A stretch of DNA of 40,654 bases from an uncultured Caulobacterales bacterium (GTDB lineage: Bacteria; Pseudomonadota; Alphaproteobacteria; Caulobacterales; Caulobacteraceae): NCBI GenBank assembly GCA_903837135.1, contig CAILTK010000059.1, positions 1 to 40,654 on the forward strand, read 5' to 3'. Shown piece by piece: positions 14,615 through 22,779 of this stretch (position 1 is its first letter; each line of letters begins with the position of its first letter). Under the pieces are notes generated by a model that ran no database searches, was not told where the DNA came from, and was given only the letters and a program-made list of their open reading frames with translations. Both the position numbers and the translations under genes were made by a program.

Positions 14615-17074
14615 TCAGTATTTGTAGCCAAGGCGAACGCCCCACGTGTCGGGCATTCCCGCAAATCGCACCGCACTTTCCGCCGTCACACGGGCGTTGG
14701 TCCAATAGTAGGTGTTGGTGACGTTCTTGCCGAAGAACTCCACCCGCCAGTGACCATTGTTGGACGTCACGCCGGCTCGAAGGTCCAGGACCGCGTAAGC
14801 GTCGTCGACAGTGGATAACGTCCCGGGCCGGGCCGGCGGCGTAGGTGAGACATAGCCCGCCGCCAACGCTTCGTAGCTACCAAACTCCCCTTGGCTTTTT
14901 GATTGATAACGAGCGTCCAGACCGACATAGCCGGACAGACTATCGTTTATGGCGAAATTATACTGCGCGTCGGCGTTGAGCGACCACCGGGGTGTACTCG
15001 GGAAGGGCTCACCCTTCAGGTTTATGGGTGTGGTGGAGAAGGGATTGTAGCCAAGAAAACTGCTGGTGACCTCAGAATATATGTATTCCGAGTGCAGAGA
15101 GATCTTCAGATTGCGAATGGGAAGAAAGGTCGCCGACATCTCGACCCCGGTTTCCTCCGATTTCGGGATATTGACGACGGTGTTCAGGAGTCCAAAAACG
15201 CCTTGCGGGTCGGGCTGCCGCATCTCCAGCTGTTTGTCGGTGTAGTCATAATAAAATATATCGCCCTCTAGGCGCAGACGGTTTTCCAGAACTTGGGCTT
15301 TTACGCCAAGTTCGTAGGCCAGCACCGACTCCTGCTTGACAGGCCGCTCCGCCAGATAACTGATCGCCGCCAGTGTCGGAAAGTTTCCAGCCTTGTAACC
15401 TTTGCTGATCGAAGCGTAGATCAGGGTGTGCGCTAACGGCGTCCAATCGGCGCCAATCCGCCAGGAAACATTGTCTTCGTTCAACCGCTGTTTGAAATAG
15501 TAGGGCGTCAAGCTTGGCCCTAAGGTCAGGCATCCGCCCGGCTGCACCTGAACGACCGGTCCTAAACTCGGCGTCAAACTGTGGAGAACGGTCTCCAGCG
15601 CTGTGATGCCCTCGGCGCCCGACGCATCTCCACGGGAGCATCCCCCATGGTTGATATCGGTGTCCGTGTACCTGACGCCGGCGTGCAAATTGAGCGCGGA
15701 CAAGGGATGGTACTCGACGTTGCCAAATACCGCCTTACTTTCCGCCTGATCGACCGAATCATTAAATATGAAATTGGCGGGGTTTGGGGTTTCGTGAAGA
15801 AGACTCTCAAATCCAAGATAACTGAAAGCCAATGTGCTGCCGGTTATGTCCTCGTTTTGATGTTCTATGGTCGATGCACGCGAGTAATCCGCGCCAACGA
15901 GCCAGTTTACCTTGCCGTCCAGGGCCTTTCCGCTAAGCCGTAACTCCTGCGAAGTGGAGTCTACGGAGCCGGCCTGATCGAGTTCGATCTCGTAGCTCGA
16001 GCCGCCGGGCTCCTCCAGATCGTTCTGCTGATACTTCGAATAGCTCCCGAGGTAGGTGAGCTGGAGGTTGTCGTTGATCTGATATTCGACCCGCGCGGAC
16101 CCTTGGAAGTAGCTCTCGTCGTTGCGCGGATGAGCGCCAGGCGCCCACCCCGCCGCCGTAGCCTTTTCCGGGGCCTGCGGCGAGTTGATGAGCAGCGGCT
16201 CGTTGGCCGCAAAGGCGGGTTTCTGCGGGAAGGCGCCTTCAAACTGACCCGCCTGCGTATCGGATTTGTCTGTCCATCCGTTGAGGTTGAAGGTGACCTT
16301 CAGCCGTTCTGTCGGCGTCCACTGGACGATCGCGCGGGCGAATTTGTTGTCCCGATCGCCGAGGTGAGCGCCAGTCTGGTAATCGCGCTGCCAAGCCCCA
16401 CCCTCGTCAATGTCGAACGACAGTCGAGCTTTCAGTGTGTCGGTGACGGGGCCGCTGACGTAACCATTGAGATTGAAGGCGTCGTAGCTACCGTAGGTCG
16501 CTTCGAGCTCGGCCGCGGGCGTGTTTGTCGGTTTGGCGGCGATGTAGTTGACCGCGCCGCCGGTCGCGTTCTGGCCATAGAGCGTGCCCTGGGGACCCTT
16601 GAGAATTTCGACGCGCTCGAGGTCGAAGGGCGCGCCTTTGGTCATCTCCGGATAAGCATAGGGGATCTCGTCTGTGTAGACACTCACCGCCGGTGCGGCG
16701 GCCAGAGAGAAGTTGTTATAGCTGACCCCCCGGATCTGATAGATCGGGCTGCCCCATTGACTTTGCGCGACGACGAAACTTGGGTCGATCTTCGTAAGGC
16801 CCGCAACGTCGGTTACGCCCTGCTCTTTGAGCTGCGCCCCGGTTTCCGCCGTTATGGCCATGCCGACCTTGCTGATCGACTGCTCCCGCTTTTGCGCGGT
16901 GACGACGATTTCCTGCAGGGCGGCCGGCGCGGTTGGCGGAGCCTTGATCGCCTCGGGGACCGATTGCGACGGCGCCGGGCTTGATTGCGCAATGGCGCTC
17001 TGCGCCGCCGCCAGCCAAAGCAGACCGGAGCTCGACGCCAACAACAGGGCGCGACCGCTTATTCGGTGTTCCAA
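14615..17074 (-). CDS. TonB-dependent outer-membrane receptor 2
   Basis: This 819-residue receptor has a signal peptide ending near AIAQ (residues 27-30), a TonB box-like EIVVTAQKRE near residue 55 and a plug with LKGPQGTLYGQNATGGAVNY. Its beta-barrel ends in a terminal aromatic (VRLGYKY). The arrangement equals receptor 1, but the two are clearly different in sequence. The gene lies 208 bp upstream of the lyase operon on the same strand and downstream of the TauD gene. It probably imports the compound, or a precursor, that this block degrades. A 13-bp inverted repeat at 17140-17152 precedes it. Confidence 0.93.
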   Translation of the reverse strand: MEHRISGRALLLASSSGLLWLAAAQSAIAQSSPAPSQSVPEAIKAPPTAPAALQEIVVTAQKREQSISKVGMAITAETGAQLKEQGVTDVAGLTKIDPSFVVAQSQWGSPIYQIRGVSYNNFSLAAAPAVSVYTDEIPYAYPEMTKGAPFDLERVEILKGPQGTLYGQNATGGAVNYIAAKPTNTPAAELEATYGSYDAFNLNGYVSGPVTDTLKARLSFDIDEGGAWQRDYQTGAHLGDRDNKFARAIVQWTPTERLKVTFNLNGWTDKSDTQAGQFEGAFPQKPAFAANEPLLINSPQAPEKATAAGWAPGAHPRNDESYFQGSARVEYQINDNLQLTYLGSYSKYQQNDLEEPGGSSYEIELDQAGSVDSTSQELRLSGKALDGKVNWLVGADYSRASTIEHQNEDITGSTLAFSYLGFESLLHETPNPANFIFNDSVDQAESKAVFGNVEYHPLSALNLHAGVRYTDTDINHGGCSRGDASGAEGITALETVLHSLTPSLGPVVQVQPGGCLTLGPSLTPYYFKQRLNEDNVSWRIGADWTPLAHTLIYASISKGYKAGNFPTLAAISYLAERPVKQESVLAYELGVKAQVLENRLRLEGDIFYYDYTDKQLEMRQPDPQGVFGLLNTVVNIPKSEETGVEMSATFLPIRNLKISLHSEYIYSEVTSSFLGYNPFSTTPINLKGEPFPSTPRWSLNADAQYNFAINDSLSGYVGLDARYQSKSQGEFGSYEALAAGYVSPTPPARPGTLSTVDDAYAVLDLRAGVTSNNGHWRVEFFGKNVTNTYYWTNARVTAESAVRFAGMPDTWGVRLGYKY

Positions 17075-17139
17075 TTTGTCCTCCCCATTTGCGAACTTCG
17101 CCGCTTTTCATTCGTCGATGACCCGACGAGAAGCTCTAG

Positions 17140-17152
17140 ATCATATTATGAT
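17140..17152. promoter_or_regulatory. Inverted repeat upstream of TonB receptor 2
   Basis: ATCATA-T-TATGAT is a perfect 6-bp inverted repeat around one base, 65 bp before the receptor start. It differs from the TAGT-N4-ACTA repeats of the left block. It could be an operator or part of a promoter; there is no second copy to support it. Confidence 0.3.
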
Positions 17153-17624
17153 TGTGTCGTAAAGTCTCGTCGGTACGGATTTTTCAGGCCGGACGTGCGC
17201 CCATAAATCCCACTATTGATGGCCAAACTCCGACCCACCAACAGAACACGTCGTCTCGATCCTAGCCATTTATCGGTCTAATAATTCAATTAACGCAACA
17301 ATACCCGGATTATTTGAATAATATATAGGACTTTATATTTAAGATATATTCGGTTATTCTAATTCGTGGCTACCCAAAGCTCACACGTAATTTCTTTATC
17401 TGATATATTAGCTTTCGTTATCGAGACGTGCGCGGGGCTTTGATTATTCGTTTGCTCGGGCAACCCCTCACGTCACACGGCACGATTTTATTAAATTATA
17501 GGTCGCGCCTTGGGCGGCAGGCGGACGCGCATGACATGCGGACCCTGACGGCCGCTGCGCACCTTCGGCGATGGCCGAGGCGCCCGCCCCATCACAGCAT
17601 CGACACTATGGATCCGTCGCAGCG
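17153..17624. other. AT-rich non-coding stretch between the TauD and TonB receptor 2 genes
   Basis: No gene is supported here. From about 17260 to 17425 the composition drops sharply to AT-rich, unlike any other part of the window. It includes a perfect inverted repeat ATTATT-TG-AATAAT at 17309-17322. It may hold the promoter of TonB receptor 2 or be foreign DNA. I see no transposase fragment and no terminal repeats. Confidence 0.5.
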
Positions 17625-18740
17625 TTACACGCGTCCGTTCAGCCGATCTGCCGGGTCCAGCGGCGGCCGCAAGCCATGATACTTGGCCAGGCGCGCCTCG
17701 AAGGACTGGCGCAGGGCGTCATAGTGGTGCCCGTTGGTCCCGCCCCGCACAATATTTCCTTCGGCGGATGGAAAGAAACTCAGGAGAGACTCAGGCAAGG
17801 CCTCGTTGTCTCGAGGATTGAGCCAGAGGCGATAGAGAAGGCGCTTGCGCTCCGGTTCGTCATAATCCTCAAAGAGCGTCCGCGAATGCAGCGCTGTGTG
17901 GTTGTTGAGGATCTGCATATCGCCGGGCTCGAGCTTCATCTCGAACATCACGTCTGGCCGCCGTATGACATCGTCCAGCAGGTCCACGGCCTCGATTTGG
18001 CGGCTGGTCAGCCGCGGGACGTCTTCGCGCGTTTGCGCGGCTTCGATCCGGTTGCGGTTCCAGTTGCAGAAGGGCTTGCCATCTTTCACGGCGTAGATCG
18101 GCCGGCTCATCGTTGGAGCTTCGCCTTCCTGTTCTTCGCCCTGTAGGTTGAAGACGAAGGGCTCGAACAGGGCCTCGAGAAGATCCGGTCGCTCCGCGCG
18201 CATCACCTCGTAGGCGCGAACACTACTGGCGACCCGGCTCGCACCGCCGGCGCGAGCGACGTTGTAGCAGGTCAGCGCTACGAGATCCCCACCGTCGACA
18301 TGGAAATCGAGCTCGGCGTTCGATGAGTAACCTCGACCGGTGGGGCTGCGATAGACGCCGCCGGCGTTTCTTACCTCCGACAGATACTGGCTCGCTCGAC
18401 CCTGCGGCCTCGCGACGCCAATGGCCAGGCCGATCGCCCAGGTCATCAGCGCGAATTCTTCTTCCGAAACACCGTCGCGTGGTAGCCCGCGCACCAGGGC
18501 GATACCGCGGCCGTTCTGCGCCTCCAAAAACGCCCGAGATATCAGCTTGAGGCCTGGGCCGAGGTCGAAGTCCTCTGGGCTATATTCAAGCAGGTCGCGC
18601 CCTTCGACACGCCCCTGACGGACGCCTTCGATCAACGCCAGCGCTTCGGACGGCGTAAGCGGAAAAATCCAGCTTTTGTCTTTGGAAATTTCTTCGACAG
18701 ACCAGTCCGCGGCCAGCCCGCGCTCCACGACATCGAGCAT
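17625..18740 (-). CDS. TauD/TfdA-family Fe(II)/2-oxoglutarate-dependent dioxygenase
   Basis: This 371-residue enzyme starts at ATG 18740, preceded by GAGG. A longer open frame continues upstream, but it would cover the divergent LysR gene and lacks homology there. The iron-binding facial triad is visible: HVD in ELDFHVDGGD and the distal histidine in NNHTALHSR, with the 2-oxoglutarate-binding Arg in RLLYRLWLNPRD. The family hydroxylates or oxidatively cleaves carboxylates, sulfonates, aryloxyacids and betaines in the cytoplasm, releasing succinate and CO2. It is read divergently from the LysR gene across a 129-bp spacer holding a LysR-type operator, so the LysR product probably controls it. 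Its place next to a TonB receptor and an MFS carrier suggests an early catabolic step. Confidence 0.9.
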   Translation of the reverse strand: MLDVVERGLAADWSVEEISKDKSWIFPLTPSEALALIEGVRQGRVEGRDLLEYSPEDFDLGPGLKLISRAFLEAQNGRGIALVRGLPRDGVSEEEFALMTWAIGLAIGVARPQGRASQYLSEVRNAGGVYRSPTGRGYSSNAELDFHVDGGDLVALTCYNVARAGGASRVASSVRAYEVMRAERPDLLEALFEPFVFNLQGEEQEGEAPTMSRPIYAVKDGKPFCNWNRNRIEAAQTREDVPRLTSRQIEAVDLLDDVIRRPDVMFEMKLEPGDMQILNNHTALHSRTLFEDYDEPERKRLLYRLWLNPRDNEALPESLLSFFPSAEGNIVRGGTNGHHYDALRQSFEARLAKYHGLRPPLDPADRLNGRV

Positions 18741-18823
18741 TCGTTCCTCCGTCAGCGCGTCGCAATCCCAACTCGGAGCGGCCTGCGATCTTGTCTGTAG
18801 GATTAAGGTCGCCGTTTTCCAGC

Positions 18824-18844
18824 GTCCAATATATAAGTTTGGAC
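18824..18844. promoter_or_regulatory. LysR-type operator between the TauD and LysR genes
   Basis: GTCCAA (18824-18829) and TTGGAC (18839-18844) form a perfect 6-bp inverted repeat with a 9-base AT spacer. It lies 25 bp before the LysR start and 83 bp before the TauD start. Size, symmetry and position in a divergent promoter fit a recognition site for the adjacent LysR protein, which would both repress itself and activate tauD. Confidence 0.6.
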
Positions 18845-18869
18845 AATTCCATAAGCTGGAGGATATAGA

Positions 18870-19829
18870 TTGGAGCTCAGGCGGCTCAGATATTTTTCGA
18901 CGGTGGCTGAGGAAATGCACGTCACCCGGGCCGCCGAGCGGCTCGGCTTGGCGCAACCGGCGCTCACACAGCAGATAAGAGCGCTGGAGGCCGAACTTGG
19001 CGTCAAGCTTCTCGAAAAAAGCGGCCGTGGGGTCGCCCTGACCCCCGCGGGGGAAGTCTTCCGGCGTGAGGCGGCCTTCATTCTGGATCGCTGCGCGAAG
19101 GCCGCGGTTCTGGCGAGAGACGCGCAGAGCGGTCTGCTGGGCCGTTTGGCCATCGGCCTCACCGACACCGCGTCGTTCACTCCAGCGGTGACAGGCCTCC
19201 TGAAGCGGGCCAGGGAGGCATGGCCCCGCGTCGATTTCAAACTTGATCAAGGGCGCGCCGCCGACCTCTTGAATTCACTCGTGAATGGGGCTGACGACGT
19301 AGCCTTCATTCGCTCGCCCACTCAGGACGAGGGGTTGCTGCATTGGCAGCCGTTTACCTCCGAAGGGTTCATGCTCGTGGCGCCCCACGGTCATGCGCTC
19401 GCAGACCGTCCCTGGGTGGAGCCGCGGGATCTTGATGGCGAAGACTTCATCATTCCCCGTGGCCGATCGCCGGAACGAGATCGCCACGGCGGCATCCTGT
19501 TTGATCTGGCGGCGCTTGGACATCGCTTGCGCCTCGTACAACGCACCCCAGAGTACGTCACGGCCATCAACCTTGTGGCCGCGGGCTTCGGCCTCGCCCT
19601 GGTCCCCGAGGTGCTGTCCGGCCTGAGGAGCGAGGCGGTCGTCTACCGGCCTCTCCGGGCCCCTCAGCCGCTGACCACACAGTTGTTTGTCGTCTCACGT
19701 CGGGAGGATCGATCGCCCGTCGTTGGTAATTTTCGCGCCTTGGCCAAGGCGCTTGCCTCATGCCAGGTTGAGCGGCCGTTTATGGACAACGAAGTGCAAG
19801 GCCAGGACGCCCATGCTGGCGAGCGCTAG
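18870..19829 (+). CDS. LysR-family transcriptional regulator
   Basis: This 319-residue regulator starts at TTG 18870, supported by GGAGGA six bases upstream and by the canonical N-terminus MELRRLRYFSTVAEE. The winged helix-turn-helix (residues 1-60, AAERLGLAQPALTQQIRALE) is followed by the periplasmic-binding-like effector domain. Its divergence from the TauD gene and the operator at 18824-18844 point to control of the dioxygenase and perhaps of the MFS carrier. The last 72 bases overlap the 3' end of the MFS gene on the other strand. Confidence 0.93.
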   Translation: MELRRLRYFSTVAEEMHVTRAAERLGLAQPALTQQIRALEAELGVKLLEKSGRGVALTPAGEVFRREAAFILDRCAKAAVLARDAQSGLLGRLAIGLTDTASFTPAVTGLLKRAREAWPRVDFKLDQGRAADLLNSLVNGADDVAFIRSPTQDEGLLHWQPFTSEGFMLVAPHGHALADRPWVEPRDLDGEDFIIPRGRSPERDRHGGILFDLAALGHRLRLVQRTPEYVTAINLVAAGFGLALVPEVLSGLRSEAVVYRPLRAPQPLTTQLFVVSRREDRSPVVGNFRALAKALASCQVERPFMDNEVQGQDAHAGER

Positions 19830-20969
19830 AGATCCCATCATGAATTGAAACGCACTGGCGTAGTTGTGCGAAGCCGCGACCAGCAGTCCGATCACGACGG
19901 GGGCCACAATGCCTCCCAGCTGGCCGGCGCTTGACAGGACGCTTGAATAGAGGCCGCGCGCCTTGATGGGCGCCAGATCGATGACGATGGCGCCGTAGAT
20001 CGAAAAACCACCGTAGAGAAAAAAGGCTGCTCCGCTGAGCCCGGTGAGCGATAGCGGCAAGCTGGACGCCGTGAAGGCCAATCCGAGAAACACCGCAGCC
20101 AGGCCGTGCGCCGCGGCCGTGACGTAGAGCCGGTAAGTGTAAAGCGGACCGCTGGCGAGGTAGCCGATCACGACCAGGCCCAACGTCCCGAATACGAATG
20201 GAACGCCCCCTAAAAGTCCGATCTGACGCAGATCGATTCCGCGGGCGGCCGCCAAATAGCTCGGCATCCAGCCGAGATAGGCGAAGAACGCGACCTGGAA
20301 GGCGAAGTAGGCGCCCAAGGCGACCCAGATGGCCGGGGTCGCCAAGGATGCGCGCAGCGACTTTACGGCGGCGCCCCGCTCTTCTGAGCGGGTCCCATCG
20401 GCCGGGGCCGGCTGAGCCTCGCTTCGGGGTATCGCGACAGCGTTGATCCCCGCCATGACGACCCCAGGAACGGCCAGTATGAGGAATAAAGATCGCCAAC
20501 CATAGGCGGACAGCAGAAGCGCGATGATCGGTCCAGCCAAAGCCGGCGCCAGCGCGATGCTCGTCGCCCAGATCGCCGAGGCCCGGACCCGCTCTCGAGG
20601 ATGGAAGATGTCGCCGATAACCTTGAAGACGGCGGGGTTGGATGCGCCTTCGGCAATGCCGAAGCAGAACCTGAGAACGATGAAGCTCGCCAGGGTGCTC
20701 ACCAGGCCGACCCAACCGGTCAAGAGCGCCCAAAACAGGGGGGCCACAATCAGGACGATCCGAGCTCCAAACCGATCGGAAAGCAAGCCGCCGGGGATTT
20801 GTGAGATAAAATAGCCTAAGGCAAACGATGACAGTATAATACCGAAGTCTTTTGGTCCGAGGTGCAGCGCTTTAATGATCGCCGGTCCAGCAAAGCTGAG
20901 AGTGGTGCGGTCTATGTAGTTCACGACCTGGAATAGCCACAAGACGAAAAGCACCTGATATTTCCGCAT
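19758..20969 (-). CDS. MFS transporter, anion:cation symporter (ACS)-like
   Basis: This 403-residue inner-membrane carrier has twelve predicted hydrophobic segments. Features typical of ACS-type MFS carriers of organic anions (hexuronates, glucarate, phthalate, tartrate) are NYIDRTTLSFAGPAI in helix 1, LSDRFGAR in the loop between helices 2 and 3, and FGIAEGASNPAVFKVIGDIF-type helix 4-5 sequence. It likely carries a carboxylate from the periplasm after TonB receptor 2 has passed it. A central loop rich in Glu/Pro separates the two halves. It converges on LysR with a 72-base overlap of coding ends. Confidence 0.92.
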   Translation of the reverse strand: MRKYQVLFVLWLFQVVNYIDRTTLSFAGPAIIKALHLGPKDFGIILSSFALGYFISQIPGGLLSDRFGARIVLIVAPLFWALLTGWVGLVSTLASFIVLRFCFGIAEGASNPAVFKVIGDIFHPRERVRASAIWATSIALAPALAGPIIALLLSAYGWRSLFLILAVPGVVMAGINAVAIPRSEAQPAPADGTRSEERGAAVKSLRASLATPAIWVALGAYFAFQVAFFAYLGWMPSYLAAARGIDLRQIGLLGGVPFVFGTLGLVVIGYLASGPLYTYRLYVTAAAHGLAAVFLGLAFTASSLPLSLTGLSGAAFFLYGGFSIYGAIVIDLAPIKARGLYSSVLSSAGQLGGIVAPVVIGLLVAASHNYASAFQFMMGSLALASMGVLALHFVVHKRPLNLA

Positions 20970-21109
20970 TCCCCACCTTTTTTTGCAACCGCCTTCAACA
21001 GCATTGGCTGTTCATCAGCGCGTTGCGGTGCAGCCTTGCCGCCTCACGGCTCGATATGGTTCGCGAGCGGCCGAAGATCGCATGACGATTCTTTATGAGA
21101 ATCTGAACC

Positions 21110-21530
21110 TAGATACAATCGCCCGCTTGGCCTATCGATTTGATCCGGCGGGCAAGCGCAGGCTGGCCTCCATCGGCCAGGAGCTGCTCGATCCACGCGA
21201 ACCTACCCGCGAGGTACACCGTGGTGGAAGTCCGCGCATCGGGCTGCAGCGCGGGATCGAACAGTCGGCTGAACGGCTTGTGCAACTCCGTGCAGACATA
21301 AGCCAGATGACTGTTGAACGTGCGCGCTCGATGGTTCCGGACAGGGGCGAGAGAGAACCCGGAGCATATTTGTCGACGAGACACTGCCTGATCGCCGGAC
21401 CTTCGGTCGGAAGCTAGCCATCGTCGATCTCAAGCGCGGGCACGTAGCCCTTCGGATTGATCGCTGGATAGTCGTCTCCCGATGCGGTTCGTCCGGTCAG
21501 ATTTTGCAAAAGGCATCCTGTCTCTCAAAT
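21110..21530 (-). pseudogene. Glutathione S-transferase pseudogene
   Basis: Reading the minus strand, the frame containing the 21414-21416 codon gives ASGDDYPAINPKGYVPALEI, the N-terminal GST region, then an in-frame TAG (21416-21414), then LPTEGPAIRQCLVDKYAPG. After about 21310 the homology moves to another frame: YVCTELHKPFSRLFDPA and LAGRFAWIEQLLADG, the first part of the GST C-terminal helical domain. No intact start or C-terminus is found. The nonsense codon plus a frameshift make a functional product unlikely. The remaining gap (20970-21604) holds no other gene that I can support. Confidence 0.75.
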
Positions 21531-21604
21531 AGGATTCGTTTTTCGACTATATAAACTTGCCATCATTTGGGATCCGCGCCGAAGAATCCCTCTCTTCCGT
21601 CGAT

Positions 21605-22711
21605 CTACGGTCGGGACGCCACGGCGCTGCCGCCGAACACCAGCTGCTGACGCCCGCCGGGCGTGAACAGACCATAGATCATCGCCTGTTCCGGCGCGCT
21701 CGCCGCCTCGAGGGCCGCCAGATGCTCGGCGGCCAGATGAAGGTCGGTCGCGCGGATGTTGTCGTGCACCTGTGACGCGCGGCTCACGCCCATCAGCGCG
21801 ACATCCACGCCCGGCCGTGAAAGCACCCAGGCCAGCGCGACCCGGGCCGGCGTTTCGCCGATGGTTTCGGCCACGCCGCGGAGCGCATCGACGATTCCCC
21901 AGTTCCGCTCGGTGAACAGCGTATCGCCGAAGGGGTTGGCGCCGTCGAGACGCTTGTCATCTTCGGATCGGGCTTCGCCCGTGCTCGCGTCGCTTGGCAG
22001 TCCGCCGCTCCGCGGCGCCCCCGCCTCCACCGCCGCACGATCGTACTTCCCGGTCAGCAGACCATAGGCCAGCGGGCTCCACGGCATCATGCCCATCCCC
22101 ATGTCGCGGGCGAGCGGGAGGTGTTCGGCCTCCACCTCGCGGCTGACGAGCGAGTAGAAATATTGCAATCCGGTCGGTCCGGGGAGCCCGCGCGCCGAGG
22201 CGAGGGTCGCCACTTTCGCCACATACCACGCGGGCGCGTTCGACAGGCCCCAGTACCGGATCTTCCCCGCTCGAACGAGGCCGGTCATGGTTTCCAGCAA
22301 CTCTTCCGCGGGCGTCACCGAATCCCACACGTGCACCCAGTAGAGGTCGACATAGTCAGTACCGAGCCGGCGCAACGAGCCGTCCAGGGCCGCATGCACG
22401 TGCTTGGCGCCGTTGCCGCCCGCATGGGGCCCCCTGCCCGCGGCGAAACCCGATTTCGTGGCGATGACGATCTGGTCGCGAAGCCCGCGCTCGGCGACGA
22501 TCGCGCCCAGCATCTCCTCGCTCCGTCCACTCGCGTAGACATCGGCGGAGTCGACGATGTTCCCGCCCGCTTCCACATAGGCGTCGAAGACCGCCTCGGC
22601 GTCGGACCGCTCCATCCCCCAACGCGCCACGCCAAACGTCATTGTCCCCAGGGCGAGCGGACTGACGACGAGGCCCGAACGGCCCAGCGTGCGGTAATCG
22701 GTAAGCGACAT
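21605..22711 (-). CDS. Aldo/keto reductase
   Basis: This 368-residue NADPH-type aldo/keto reductase is a (beta/alpha)8 barrel. The catalytic set is visible: D and Y in IVDSADVYASGRSEE, K in VIATKSGF and H in LYWVHVWD. YWGLSNAPAW and the late SRPGVDVALMGVSR bind cofactor. It resembles the general-stress/YajO-like group of AKRs that reduce aldehydes and ketones. The gene is divergent from a TetR regulator, with a 22-bp near-palindrome directly before its start, so it is probably repressed by that TetR and induced by an aldehyde, quinone or drug. Confidence 0.93.
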   Translation of the reverse strand: MSLTDYRTLGRSGLVVSPLALGTMTFGVARWGMERSDAEAVFDAYVEAGGNIVDSADVYASGRSEEMLGAIVAERGLRDQIVIATKSGFAAGRGPHAGGNGAKHVHAALDGSLRRLGTDYVDLYWVHVWDSVTPAEELLETMTGLVRAGKIRYWGLSNAPAWYVAKVATLASARGLPGPTGLQYFYSLVSREVEAEHLPLARDMGMGMMPWSPLAYGLLTGKYDRAAVEAGAPRSGGLPSDASTGEARSEDDKRLDGANPFGDTLFTERNWGIVDALRGVAETIGETPARVALAWVLSRPGVDVALMGVSRASQVHDNIRATDLHLAAEHLAALEAASAPEQAMIYGLFTPGGRQQLVFGGSAVASRP

Positions 22712-22719
22712 GGCCCATC

Positions 22720-22741
22720 TTTCATAGCGATCGATATGAAA
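22720..22741. promoter_or_regulatory. TetR-type operator between the aldo/keto reductase and TetR genes
   Basis: TTTCATA (22720-22726) and TATGAAA (22735-22741) flank GCGATCGA, which itself contains the palindrome CGATCG. The 22 bases are symmetric except for one mismatched pair. The site begins 9 bp before the reductase start codon and ends upstream of the divergent TetR start, as expected for a self-regulating TetR. Confidence 0.65.
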
Positions 22742-22779
22742 CTTCTTCTAGTGCGTTGCGGCGCCCAGTCAACGATTAT

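Noticed and set aside
18741-19250. N-terminal extension of the TauD-type protein by 170 residues
   Set aside because: The extension would overlap the divergent LysR gene and its operator, has no homology that I recognise, and the ATG at 18740 has a good ribosome-binding site.
21546-21556. ACTATATAAAC near the GST pseudogene as a sixth copy of the left-block operator
   Set aside because: Only one half-site is present; the left arm TAGT at the required four-base distance is missing.
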